Positions 1 through 10,123 of a stretch of DNA of 39,682 nucleotides are shown here, in pieces; the first letter of the stretch is position 1, and each line of letters begins with the position of its first letter. Origin of the DNA: Isotricha intestinalis (taxonomy: Eukaryota; Ciliophora; Litostomatea; Vestibuliferida; Isotrichidae); NCBI GenBank assembly GCA_023807065.1, contig JAJJLU010000467.1:1-39682 (forward strand), written 5' to 3'. The notes under the pieces were generated by a model. It saw only the letters and a program-made list of their open reading frames with translations. It did no database searches and had not been told where the DNA came from. The translations under genes and the position numbers were made by a program.

Positions 1-35
1 AATCCCCAATCCCCAATCCCCAATCCCCAATCCCC
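1..35. repeat. Telomere, five copies of AATCCCC
   Basis: Five perfect tandem copies of the 7-mer AATCCCC (C4A2T; G-strand ATTGGGG) sit at the extreme left edge and stop abruptly at base 35, where AT-rich DNA begins. A C-rich strand running 5' to 3' inward is the correct orientation for a chromosome end. The unit differs from the C4A2 of Tetrahymena and Paramecium and the C4A4 of spirotrichs. I recall CCCCAAT being reported for the rumen ciliate Entodinium. The right edge of the window has no such repeat. Confidence 0.93.
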
Positions 36-164
36 ATTTTAATTTATCAAAAATCCTAAACAGAGAAAAAAGAATAATTAAAAATAAAAACTAAAAGTAA
101 TCTTAAAAAAAATATAATCTAAAAAAATAATTAACACTAAATTTTAAAAAATCAAAAAAAAAAA
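36..164. other. Very short subtelomere and 5' leader
   Basis: Only about 130 bp of A-rich sequence separates the telomere from the first start codon. It has no subtelomeric repeat family and no open frame. It must hold both the promoter and the 5' UTR of the VPS13-like gene, as in the compact ends of ciliate macronuclear chromosomes. It ends in a run of A directly before the ATG, the context seen before most starts in this window. Confidence 0.6.
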
Positions 165-3100
165 ATGTTGAAAAACTCTTTATATCCTTATGTAGAAAAA
201 TATATAAATAAATATTTATATGGTTTCACAAAAGAACAATTAGAAGTAGGAGTAATGAGTGGAAAAATAGGTTTAGAAAATTTAAATCTTCGTCCAGATA
301 AAGTAAATGAAAAATTAGATGATAAAAATCAACCTTTTTGGTTAAAAGCAGGTTTAATTTCCAAAATTTCAGTAACTGCTTCAATAATGAATATAATAGG
401 AGAAAAACCTTTAAATGTTGTCATTGATGGTATTGATGTTATTTTAACTCCTTCTTATAAATGGATTATTAAAAATTTAAATTCTTTTGTGGAAGAAAAT
501 AAAATTCATATTAAAGAACCTTATGATCAAAAAGAAAATAACTCCTATGATATTTTCCAAAAAAAAGTTAATATTTTTGATAATTCTATTTTTTCTAAAG
601 AAAAAATTATTGAAATTTTCAAAGACAAAAGTAAAGTTTCTAATATGATTAACAAAATGTTTAAAAAATTTCTTAAATTTTATTATATGAAAAATTTTTC
701 TGTTATTGCAACCATTAAAAATATACATATTAGATTTGAAGATGATCAATTAATTAATTATATCGGTGATATTGCTTTAGGATTTAAAATTGATATTTTT
801 GAAATAACTTTAAGTTCAGAAGGAATTATGAAAAAAAATTCTTTTAAATTACAAAAATTTGATGTTTATTGGGAATCAAATGCAAAAATATTAATTCCAA
901 GTGATACTTTAAATAATTCTTTTGATCAAGAAGGTAAATTATTAGAATCATATTATACTATGTTAAAAAAATTAAATTTTGGGAAATTTTCTTATTTAAA
1001 AGATACACAATTTTTAGTAAGAGATTTTAATTGTAAAGGTAATTTTGGAACTCAAAGTTTAGATCAAGGAAATATTGATTTATTTAATAAAAGAGAAAAA
1101 AATTTTAGAATGTATATTCAATATGCATCTAGTGAATTGAATATTAATTTATTTCCTGATTTATTTATTATATTTAATAATTTTAAAAAATTTATAAGAG
1201 AATTTTCTGTGTTGGAACAAGTACAAGATTTTAAACCAATGAAAAAACCATATAATAAAAATAATCCCAATGTAAAAGAAATGTTAGAATACACAAAAAA
1301 AAATAAAAATTCTCAATTAACTAAAATTTTTTTACATAAAAAAAAAATGTTAGTTAGAGATTGGTTCTATTATTTTTATTGGTGTAAAAATTGTAATAAT
1401 TCTATTTATAATAAATCAATAAATCCTTTAAGATTAGAATTTAGTAGATTTTTTAATTTATGTTTCACTGAAATAGATCTAAACAGTATTAATGGAGATA
1501 AAAATAAAGATAATAAAAGTGTTTCTACAATTGGAAATACTAATAATATTTATCAAGGATCAAAGCCAACTGAAGATAATCCAAATCCAGATAATATTAT
1601 TCTATCATTTAGTGGGGAGTTTTTAATTAAAGGTGTTAATATTAATATAAATCCTAGTATTATTAGAAAAGTTAAAGAAAGTTCTATAATAAAAATAAGT
1701 GGGATAGAAATTAAATTAAATATTTCTAGAGAAAAATTTATTATGAATTTTGGAATTAAAAATATAGGTTTTGGTCCTAATAATTTAATTATTGGAGAAA
1801 GAGTTACTTTATCTAATGAATATAGTAAAAGACATAAAAATAATATGATAAATAATAACAACAATAATATAATAAATAATCAAAATCTTAGAAAAAGTTC
1901 TATGCTCATTAATAAACCTGAAGAAGATGGAATTTCTAAATTAATTAAAAAATATAATCCACAATATGAAAAAAATTTAAAAGTTATGAATGAAGCTTTT
2001 AATAAAATTGATGATCAAAATAAAACTAAAAGAAATGATGAACATAATAATACAAATAAAAATAATATGAATAAAAATCAAAATATTTTAAGGGGAAAAA
2101 CCCCAGATAATAACAATAAAACTCCAATTGAAAAAAATTCTTTCTTAAATGCATTTATTAAAGGAAACAATTCATTCAATCCAGCTTTAGAAAAAATAGA
2201 ATTAAATAAAGAAAAAAATAATTTTTCAGTAAGTCAATTAATAAATTCTTTTAATAACAACAAAATAAAACAACCACAAAATCAACCATTAAAATCAAAA
2301 GGAATTTCCCTTAAAAGTGAAAATGGACCAAAAGAGAAATTAAATTTATTAGAAATAACCAGTCAAACACAAAATTACTGTTTTAGTATAAATTATATAA
2401 AAACAAATGATAATTCTCCAGATAATATTAAAGTAAATTTTGGAACAATAAGATTAAATTTATTTTCATCATACGTTTCAACTTGTTTATCAATAATAAG
2501 TGAATATCAAAATTATATGAAACAACCTCAAATGAAAAGTCCAATTAAAGTTTCAACTGGATTAAAATTACAAAAACAATTATATTCAATGAAAAAATAT
2601 ATTTATCAATATTTAATTAATTTACCTAATGAAAAAAAAAATGAACCAATTAAAAAATATATTGAATATTTAAAAGATGAAATTCAAAAAGCAGAAAAAT
2701 TAATGGAAGATGAAAATAATTTTGAAGTAAATTATTTATTTTCTTTGTTTGCAAAAGGCTTTGAAATTTATTTTAATTATGAAAATTTTGAATGCATTTA
2801 TTATAATAATGATAAAGGAAAAAATAAAGTTTTAGGTAAAGCAATTATTCCAGAAATAGATTTAAATTTTAAATTAACTTCTTCATTAATTTATGTTAAA
2901 TTATTTGATTTTGAATTTGAAATAAATGACTTAGGAAATACAAAATTTTTATTAAATACTTTAATGAAAATTATGGAAGATAAATTAAAGACTACTAAAA
3001 TTTTTATTGAACCTTGTTTAATTCAAATGAAAGCAGAAATGGAAAATAATAAAACTATAAATAGTATTATTCCCTTAAAAGAAGAATTTAATTTTCAAGT

Positions 3101-3260
3101 TGAAAAAAAATCTAATAATGATGAGCAAAAAATTATTGAAGATAATAGAGGAATCACAAAAACTATACAAGATAATGAAAGTGAAGAAGGAAATTTAAAT
3201 ATTAAAATTAAAGAAGATGATAATATAAATTCATTAGATATTAATTTCAACCAAAATTAA
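165..3260 (+). CDS. Short VPS13-like (chorein N) lipid-transfer protein
   Basis: The 1031-residue protein opens with a clear chorein/VPS13 N-terminal domain (about residues 1-115): an amphipathic start, the KEQLEVGVMSGKIGLENLNL stretch and a LRPD turn, followed by a hydrophobic groove strand pattern. VPS13-family proteins are rod-shaped bridges that move bulk phospholipid between membranes at contact sites. The middle (about 560-740) is Asn/Lys-rich low complexity. Beta-rich VPS13-like sequence resumes around 770-990, and an acidic tail follows. At about 1000 residues it is roughly a third of classical VPS13, and I see no WD40-like adaptor, ATG2-C or PH region, so it resembles the short bridge-like families. 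The ATG at 165 is the first in frame and follows an A-run. The gene is complete, ends in TAA and converges on GDI. Confidence 0.82.
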   Translation: MLKNSLYPYVEKYINKYLYGFTKEQLEVGVMSGKIGLENLNLRPDKVNEKLDDKNQPFWLKAGLISKISVTASIMNIIGEKPLNVVIDGIDVILTPSYKWIIKNLNSFVEENKIHIKEPYDQKENNSYDIFQKKVNIFDNSIFSKEKIIEIFKDKSKVSNMINKMFKKFLKFYYMKNFSVIATIKNIHIRFEDDQLINYIGDIALGFKIDIFEITLSSEGIMKKNSFKLQKFDVYWESNAKILIPSDTLNNSFDQEGKLLESYYTMLKKLNFGKFSYLKDTQFLVRDFNCKGNFGTQSLDQGNIDLFNKREKNFRMYIQYASSELNINLFPDLFIIFNNFKKFIREFSVLEQVQDFKPMKKPYNKNNPNVKEMLEYTKKNKNSQLTKIFLHKKKMLVRDWFYYFYWCKNCNNSIYNKSINPLRLEFSRFFNLCFTEIDLNSINGDKNKDNKSVSTIGNTNNIYQGSKPTEDNPNPDNIILSFSGEFLIKGVNININPSIIRKVKESSIIKISGIEIKLNISREKFIMNFGIKNIGFGPNNLIIGERVTLSNEYSKRHKNNMINNNNNNIINNQNLRKSSMLINKPEEDGISKLIKKYNPQYEKNLKVMNEAFNKIDDQNKTKRNDEHNNTNKNNMNKNQNILRGKTPDNNNKTPIEKNSFLNAFIKGNNSFNPALEKIELNKEKNNFSVSQLINSFNNNKIKQPQNQPLKSKGISLKSENGPKEKLNLLEITSQTQNYCFSINYIKTNDNSPDNIKVNFGTIRLNLFSSYVSTCLSIISEYQNYMKQPQMKSPIKVSTGLKLQKQLYSMKKYIYQYLINLPNEKKNEPIKKYIEYLKDEIQKAEKLMEDENNFEVNYLFSLFAKGFEIYFNYENFECIYYNNDKGKNKVLGKAIIPEIDLNFKLTSSLIYVKLFDFEFEINDLGNTKFLLNTLMKIMEDKLKTTKIFIEPCLIQMKAEMENNKTINSIIPLKEEFNFQVEKKSNNDEQKIIEDNRGITKTIQDNESEEGNLNIKIKEDDNINSLDINFNQN

Positions 3261-3493
3261 TCTTTAAAATATAATAGAAAAAATATTATCTTTTACTAAG
3301 TATTTTCTCGTATTATTTTTAATTTGATTCCTTTAATATCATTATGATAAATTTAATTTATAAAAAGAAAAAATATCTAAAAAAATATAAATTTTGTTCT
3401 TTTTTAAAAACATTAAAAAATTCTATTTTTTTAAATTAAAACCCACCAAAAAAAACCAATATAAACGAAATATAAATATCCTCAAAAAGAGAT

Positions 3494-4876
3494 TTATTGT
3501 CCAGTAGTAGTTCCTTCTCCTTGAGTTTCCTCAATTTCTAAATTCAATTTAGCTCCAGTGATTTTTTCATATAATTCAATAACATTTTCAGTATCTACCT
3601 CAAAATGACTTAATGGATCAAATGAATTAGTAATATAAATATTATCATTAAAGCTTTTATCAATAGGTTCATAAACATCAGAGACAGTTTCGAAAGTTTC
3701 TAAAACAGGACCAATAATATCTAAAGCAGGTTTAATTTCTGAATGAGGATCTTGAGTTTCAACCATAGTAGAAATAATAGCTAAATAAAATCCTTTCTTA
3801 CAAACACAATGAGTGAAATTTAAACAAGCAATAAATATATCATTCTTTCTATTAATTTGTCTTTGTGGTAAAATAATTTGGCAAGAAGGAACATCATTAG
3901 TTTTAGGAATAGGATGATCCATAATGCAAATAGTACGAATGACTTTTCCAACAGCTTTAACTTTATCTTTAACATATGAAGGTTCAGTAATACATATTTT
4001 AGCATAAGCACATTCACCTTGTGATTTAATACCTTTGAATTTTCCTTGTTCATCATATAATATTTCTTCAACATCTCTATTTAACATATAAGTACCACCA
4101 TATAAAGCGCATAAACGAGAAAAACCTTCTGCTAAACCAGAGAGACCCCAAACAGGATAAATAAAAGGTGAGTTACCATATCTTCCAAAAGAATTAAAAT
4201 ATAATTGCATTTTATCAATAGTTTGTATAGTTGGTTTTTCTAAATAATCATCATTTGTATATAAAGCAACAGCATGACCTAAGAAATCTCTTGTATTATC
4301 TTCCAATCCAAATCCTTTAATAACATCTTTAAAAGGACCATTAGGATTATATTCACCATGAGTTTTTTTATCATTGATTTCAAAATCTTGAATATAAGAT
4401 AAAAATTTTCTACATCTATTTTTCTCAAAAAGTCCCATTAAATCACTTTTTAAAGCTTCACCTGGAGTAGAAGGAACTTTATGTATAACACCTTTAGCCT
4501 TCCCAAGAAGAGGTTTTTCCCATTGATAGACAAAAGTACCATCAACAGCTTTCCATTCTAAATATTGTGAAACATTAGTTTTTAAAAGAAGTTTTACAAG
4601 ATTACCATTTGCCATTACAAATTTTGGTATTAAATCTACATTCCAATCACGATTTTCACCATATTTAGATGGCACTTCTGCTCCTTCACGGAAACGCTTC
4701 CATAAATTTGTTAAGTTTAATGATGCACTGTCTGAACCATAATAGTTGTTACGATCTAATTGAAGGATTTTTGCTCCTTGTTGTGCACCCTCTTTTGGAA
4801 TCTTTGCTAAGAGTCCTGCTAACATACACTCTTTCAATCCTGTTCCTAGAACTATTACATCGTATTCTGTGTTCAT
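3494..4876 (-). CDS. GDI: Rab GDP dissociation inhibitor
   Basis: The protein has 460 residues, close to the usual ~450. It begins with the dinucleotide-binding-like segment DVIVLGTGLKECMLAG typical of the GDI/REP family, followed by LDRNNYYGSDSASLNL. The conserved Rab-binding face follows, with RDWNVDLIPKFVMANG and later FNSFGRYGNSP and YPVWGLSGLAEGFSRLCA. GDI extracts GDP-bound, prenylated Rab GTPases from membranes and recycles them through the cytosol. The length and lack of a REP-type insertion favour GDI over Rab escort protein. The start ATG sits behind an A-rich leader on this strand and the stop is TAA. Base composition is less AT-rich than its neighbours, as expected for a highly conserved protein. 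Confidence 0.95.
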   Translation of the reverse strand: MNTEYDVIVLGTGLKECMLAGLLAKIPKEGAQQGAKILQLDRNNYYGSDSASLNLTNLWKRFREGAEVPSKYGENRDWNVDLIPKFVMANGNLVKLLLKTNVSQYLEWKAVDGTFVYQWEKPLLGKAKGVIHKVPSTPGEALKSDLMGLFEKNRCRKFLSYIQDFEINDKKTHGEYNPNGPFKDVIKGFGLEDNTRDFLGHAVALYTNDDYLEKPTIQTIDKMQLYFNSFGRYGNSPFIYPVWGLSGLAEGFSRLCALYGGTYMLNRDVEEILYDEQGKFKGIKSQGECAYAKICITEPSYVKDKVKAVGKVIRTICIMDHPIPKTNDVPSCQIILPQRQINRKNDIFIACLNFTHCVCKKGFYLAIISTMVETQDPHSEIKPALDIIGPVLETFETVSDVYEPIDKSFNDNIYITNSFDPLSHFEVDTENVIELYEKITGAKLNLEIEETQGEGTTTGQ

Positions 4877-6410
4877 TTTTTTTTATATATTATTTTTTTT
4901 TGGGATATCGATTTTATATTCTGGTTTTTTATATTATTTTTTTTAATTTTTTAATTATTTTTTTAATTATTTGTTTAGTTTGTTTATTTGCTTTTTTTCG
5001 TATTTTTAGAATTGGGTTTTAGGTTTAATTTATGAAATTATTTAATAGGAATTTTTTATTATTTGTGATATGTATTTAAGTTATTTAATTTTTTTTATTT
5101 TTTTATTTACTTAGGTCATGTTGAATTTTGTTTTTTTAATTCATTTTTTTGTTTTTGATTATTTATTATTGTATATTATTTTTTTAATGAAAATATATAA
5201 TAATATTATTATAAAAATAATTTAATTTTTTTTAATAATAAGCACCCTATTTCACTTTAAATATTTATTAAATACAATGGAAAATTAATTCCTCTTCATT
5301 TTTAATAAATAAATCATTTAAAGTGAAATGTTGATAAATTCAATTTTTTTTTTAACCTAATATAAATATCCATTCCATCAACATTATTTTCATTCATTAA
5401 TTTTTTATTTATGCCAAAAACTTTAGGAATAAGTTGGATATTAATTTTTATAAAAATATTCTTTTTAAAATTATAAATGTATTAATTTTAATTATATTAA
5501 AATCCTAATCTAAACTTCTTTTTTTGTAAAATTTTTATTAATATTGATACTGATTTATGAAAAGAAAAAAGATAATATTATCTCCGTATTTTATTTTTAA
5601 TTTCTTTATTTTTTAAGTCAATAGTATATAAAATATTATTAATTTCCTTAACCGATAAACTCACCAAAGATATATAATTTATTATTAAATAATCTTCTCT
5701 TTCTTCTTCATCATTAATTGATTTTTAGATTATTTAATTAATATCTTTTCCCAATACTTTCTACATAAGAAAAATAGAAAATTCATTGTAAATTTTTTTC
5801 TTTATCATAAAGAAAAATCAGTAAATTTCATTTTTACTATTAAAATCATAACTTTATATTAATTATATGAATATTTTTTCTCTTAAATTTCAATATTTAA
5901 TATAAAATAAATCATTTAAATAATTATAACATTCCAATTTTTTTATTTAGATTATATGAAATTCTATAATTAGATTGTTGACATTTAGATATTGTTCCTT
6001 TGTATCTTTTATTTAATTTTGTGTTTTCGAATAATTTGAGATTAAGAAATAATAATTACTATAATTTTTTGATGAATATATATGATTATATTTTTATATA
6101 TTTATTATTTCTGTTTTATTAATATAATTTAGAATGTATTTAATGTTTTATAAATTCTTAATTTATTTTTTGTATTTTTTAGTTTTTTGTTTTTAAATAA
6201 TTGTAACCATTTTGCTTGAATTATATTTAGTTAAAACTATCAAAACTTTATTTGGAGTTTTGATTTTAATATAATTATTCAATCAATTAACTATATTCTG
6301 TTAATAATTAAAATAGGAAGAGCTATTTTTCATTTTATTATACAAATTATAGGTAATTATTTAATGCTCTCCAAAAATAAATAAATTATTTATTGAATTT
6401 AAATTAAAAA
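4877..6410. other. Long intergenic region with a structured patch
   Basis: This 1.5 kb lies between the divergently transcribed GDI and coiled-coil genes, so it should contain both promoters. It is extremely AT-rich with long T tracts on the plus strand. No tRNA and no convincing open frame were found. The one distinctive patch is the nested inverted repeat at 5249-5385, listed separately. Confidence 0.5.
5249..5385. other. Nested inverted repeats, possible structured RNA
   Basis: A perfect 14-bp inverted repeat pairs ATTTCACTTTAAAT (5249-5262) with its complement at 5316-5329, and about 7 more pairs follow after a one-base bulge. The loop contains a small GGAA/TTCC hairpin (5279-5292). A second 9-bp perfect repeat, AATGTTGAT (5327-5335) with ATCAACATT (5377-5385), overlaps the end of the first stem, so the two folds compete. 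This could be a structured non-coding RNA or regulatory element, but long chance palindromes are not rare in AT-rich DNA. Confidence 0.3.
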
Positions 6411-8639
6411 ATGTCTAAAGCTTATTCCAAAATAACATATGAAAATATTAAAAATGATAAACTTGAAAAAATGAATGATAATAATAAAGAAAAAGAATTA
6501 GAAGAATTCTTTAATAAAATTCAAAAAGAAAATGAAGAATTAAAAACACAAATAATAAAATATAAATTGGAATTTGAAAATGAAAATGAAAAAAATAAAA
6601 ATTTAAAAGATACTTATTTAAGTATTAATTCATTTAATGATCCAACAATAAATATAAATACAGTAATATATGAAAATATAAAATTAATAAAATTAGAAAA
6701 TGAAAAACAATTAAATGAATTAAATTTATCATATGAAAATTTAGTTAAGTCAACTAAAAAAGAAAATTTACAAATTAAAAATTCAATAAAAGATACTTTA
6801 GATAATTATGATAATAATAATAAATTAACAATGAGTTTAAACAATAATTTAACCAAAAGTATATTAGAAGATATAGAAAAATATGAAAATAAAATAGAAT
6901 CTTTATTAGAATTAAATTATAATAAAGAAAAATATTCCTTAATGCTTAATCAGAAATATGAATTATCAACAGAAGAAAATAAATTTTTAAAAGGAAGAAT
7001 TTTAGAAGAAAAAATAAATATAATTGAAAAATTAGATAATTTTAATAAAGAAAATACTTCAACTAATATTGAAATAATTAAAAATTTGTTAAATGAATTA
7101 AATTTAGAAAAAAAAAATTTTTTAAACAACCAATTTTTAATTCCCATTGAAAGTTTAACTCAATCACTTAATGAATCAAGACAAAATGAAAAAAATTTAA
7201 AAGAACAAAATGAAAAAATGAAAATAATTTGTGAAGAACTAAAAACAAAAATTGAAAGTATGATAAATGAAAAAAATGAAATGATTGGAAAAAGTAAAGA
7301 TTTATATATAAATTCCGAAAAAACAATTATAAATGGAAAAGCATTAAATAGTGAAATATCAAGATTAAAAAAGGAAATAGAAATTTTAAAAAATAAAAAT
7401 GAAAATTTATTAAAGAATAATGCCTCATTAAATACTCAAATTGAAAATATAAATAATAAAATAGAACTTCAATTAAAAAATCAATTGAATGAAAATGATA
7501 TTTTAATCAATCAAAAAAACTTAATGATAGAAGAATTAAGTAATAAATTAGCAAAAGGAAAATTCAATCTTGAAGATTACGAAAGAAAAATTCAAGATTT
7601 AAATGAAGAAATTAATGAAATGAAAAAAATTATTAATGAATACAATAATAAAGAAAATTATTATCAAAATGAATTAATTAAAACAAAAAATCAATTAAAC
7701 AAACAAAATATTGATTTGAAAAAAAATAATAATCTTGAAAAACAAATCACAAATTTAAAAAAAGAAAAAGAAATTATTGAGAATAAATTGAAAAATCTTA
7801 TTAATGAATATAATATATTAAAGAATAATAAAATAATTCTTTCAAAAGATAAAGAAGAATTAGAAAATAATTATAATAACTTAAAAATTCAACAAAATGA
7901 TAGAAATAAATTATTAAATAATGATTTAGAATTATTAAAGAATTTACAAAATAATATAAGACAAATATATCAAATTCACTTTAATAAAAATGAAATAAAT
8001 TCAAAAAATGAATTATTCATGTTAAAAGAAATAAATGAAAAACTTTCTCAAAATAATTCATTCACAAAACAATCAATTAATAAAACAGAAGATTTTCCAT
8101 TAGATCAAAATGAAAATAGTCAATTTTATGAAAATTTAATATTATATATTTTAAATTTAAAATCAGAAAAATTAATAAATGGTTTTGAAAACAAAGAAAA
8201 AAATACAATAGATTATCCATTTAGTGGAAATACCACAAATAAAACAACACCTAAAAATACAAATGGAAATAAAACAACAATTGAAGAACTTAAATTATCT
8301 TTAGAAGAAAAATATGAACAGATGGAAGATAGAATTAAAACTTCTTGTCCAATTGAAGATTTAGAAAAAATTTTACAAGAAATTAAATATTTATATGAAC
8401 AAATAATTGATTATATTATTCAAGCTTTTTATAATTCTAAAACTGATTTATCTGATGATAATATTTTAACAATTCAAATGCAATTAGAAAATTATCATCA
8501 AATTATTAATAATACTAATGGAAATTTAAGTAAAATTGAACAATATATTAATCAAAAAATTATGGAATATAGAAATCAAGGGAATAAAATTGATAGTTCT
8601 TTTTCATTATTGATGAAATATATTAATGGAAAAAATTAA
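6411..8639 (+). CDS. Long coiled-coil protein, function unknown
   Basis: The 742-residue protein is almost entirely Lys/Glu/Asn/Leu/Ile heptad-like sequence (about residues 15-540), strongly predicted to be coiled coil. A lower-charge region with NTTNKTTPKNTNGNKTT follows near 605-625, and then a further helical C-terminal segment (about 625-740). There is no signal peptide, membrane segment or recognisable enzymatic motif. Proteins of this shape in ciliates are often basal-body, cytoskeletal or tethering components, but nothing here selects among these. The ATG follows an A-run and the stop is TAA. The coding reality is supported by a single uninterrupted frame of over 2.2 kb in DNA where random stops are frequent. 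Confidence 0.8.
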   Translation: MSKAYSKITYENIKNDKLEKMNDNNKEKELEEFFNKIQKENEELKTQIIKYKLEFENENEKNKNLKDTYLSINSFNDPTININTVIYENIKLIKLENEKQLNELNLSYENLVKSTKKENLQIKNSIKDTLDNYDNNNKLTMSLNNNLTKSILEDIEKYENKIESLLELNYNKEKYSLMLNQKYELSTEENKFLKGRILEEKINIIEKLDNFNKENTSTNIEIIKNLLNELNLEKKNFLNNQFLIPIESLTQSLNESRQNEKNLKEQNEKMKIICEELKTKIESMINEKNEMIGKSKDLYINSEKTIINGKALNSEISRLKKEIEILKNKNENLLKNNASLNTQIENINNKIELQLKNQLNENDILINQKNLMIEELSNKLAKGKFNLEDYERKIQDLNEEINEMKKIINEYNNKENYYQNELIKTKNQLNKQNIDLKKNNNLEKQITNLKKEKEIIENKLKNLINEYNILKNNKIILSKDKEELENNYNNLKIQQNDRNKLLNNDLELLKNLQNNIRQIYQIHFNKNEINSKNELFMLKEINEKLSQNNSFTKQSINKTEDFPLDQNENSQFYENLILYILNLKSEKLINGFENKEKNTIDYPFSGNTTNKTTPKNTNGNKTTIEELKLSLEEKYEQMEDRIKTSCPIEDLEKILQEIKYLYEQIIDYIIQAFYNSKTDLSDDNILTIQMQLENYHQIINNTNGNLSKIEQYINQKIMEYRNQGNKIDSSFSLLMKYINGKN

Positions 8640-9005
8640 AAAGAAACAACAATTTATATATATTAGATTTAATATTATTTTTCTTAATCTATAATATATA
8701 TATATTTATTAATTTTTAATGATTTAAAAAAATATTTCATAGGAATCATTTTATAAAAAATAAAATCATATATTCTTAAATTATAATATTAAAAAATGGA
8801 AGAATATAAAATAAGAAATTATATGAATAATTTAAAGAAAATATATTTTGTTAACCCCAAAAATTATTATATTCAAAAACAACATTTAAAAAATCATTTT
8901 CACAAAAAATAAAAATAAAAAAAGAAAAAAACATGGGTAAAAATATTCAAAAAAAAATAATAAAAGATGAAAAGATAAATAATATTAATTAAAAACTTTC
9001 GATTT
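8640..9005. other. Convergent intergenic region
   Basis: This stretch separates the convergent coiled-coil and enkurin genes. It is AT-rich and contains one short open frame on the plus strand starting at 8796 (38 codons, beginning MEEYKIRNYM). That frame has no recognisable motif and could be chance. Nothing else is visible. Confidence 0.35.
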
Positions 9006-10123
9006 TTAAGAATCAATTTTTACAAAAACTTGATCTCTAGAAAACGTTTTAATGGCTTCTTCAATTTCATCTAATTTTCTATATAATTCATCCTTTTTAG
9101 CTTTACTAGCTCTAGTTCCCATAGAAATAGGTAATTTTTCAATTAAATCCATAATTTCTTTTTGACTTTCATATAAACCATTTAAAGTTTTTTGTCTTTC
9201 TTCTTCACTTAATAATCTAGTTCCTTTTGGATATTTACTTTCAATTTTTTTTTGTTGTGCAATTTCTTTTCTTATTTCAGCTTCAATTCTCATATTTTTA
9301 ATATAATTTGGAGTCTTACCATAATTTTTATGATAAGGATTTTCTATTATTTTCTCAGGCTTTACTTTAATTGGAATTTTCTGAGAATGAATTAAATTTT
9401 TATTTTCTAAAATATAATTTCTTGGAGTTTTAGGTAATATCATTCCATTATCTTTTGATGAAGGAGTTTCATCTTTTAATTTTGCTTTTTTTATACTTTC
9501 ATATTGGGAATTAATTTGTTCTTCTATATTCTGAATATGTTTTATTTCCTTTAATTCATGATCAAAATTATCTTTTATTTCTTCTAATTCTTCATATTTT
9601 TGTTCTTCTTCTGGATTTGGTAACATTTTTTCCTCTATTAATCGCTTCTTATAATATTCTTCAAACATAGATAATTTTTTTGAAGGTTCTTCTCTAAAAT
9701 TTATTATCATTCGCGGTTGTACTGATCTTGAAGTTGAAGACATTGGTCTTTTTTTTATTTTATTTATTTCATTTTCTAAATTTGGATTTTCACCATATTT
9801 ATTTTTTGTTACTTCTTTCTCATTTTTAACCCATTTTTCTGTGTGTTGAAAAATTTTGGAAGGAATATTTTTAAACTCTTTCATTTTATATGGCTCAGCT
9901 GTTTTAAGTGAATATATATAATGTAATGTTATATTTTTTTATTCTTACCTGGAATATAATTTTCTTTTTGTTCTTTTTTTATTCTGTTTTTCTCTTGTTG
10001 TAATTTTATTCTATCTAAATTTTGAGACATTAAATTTTTAATAGGTTTATGTGTGTCTGGATATAATATATCTTTTATTTGACAATATTGACTACGAGGT
10101 CTTCTTATCATATTATTTTGCAT
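9006..10123 (-). CDS. Enkurin-domain protein, two exons
   Basis: Two open stretches join through a 50-nt intron. Exon 1 is 10123-9949 and exon 2 is 9898-9006, joined in phase 1, giving 355 residues. Across the junction the protein reads ENYIPAEPYKMKEF, matching the N-terminal motif common in enkurin-family proteins, which supports the splice. The last ~100 residues are an enkurin domain: KYPKGTRLLSEEERQKTL, then EKLPISMGTRASKAKKDELY and an acidic helix before the C-terminus. Enkurin-family proteins are microtubule inner or microtubule-associated proteins of cilia (FAP106/ENKUR) or related cytoplasmic forms (ENKD1). This fits a ciliate axoneme or basal-body role. The middle is charged and coiled-coil. 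Which of the two subfamilies it belongs to cannot be decided by eye. Confidence 0.85.
9899..9948 (-). other. Intron of the enkurin gene (50 nt)
   Basis: On the minus strand the intron begins GTAAGAATAA and ends TTAAAACAG, in phase 1. Removing it restores a single frame and creates the conserved YIPAEPYKMK junction. The unspliced frame meets a TAA six codons after the donor. Confidence 0.85.

Noticed and set aside
4669..5022. 117-codon plus-strand frame overlapping the start of the GDI gene
   Set aside because: Antisense to a strongly conserved gene and made of Leu/Phe/Ile; a mirror of GDI codons running into T-rich leader.
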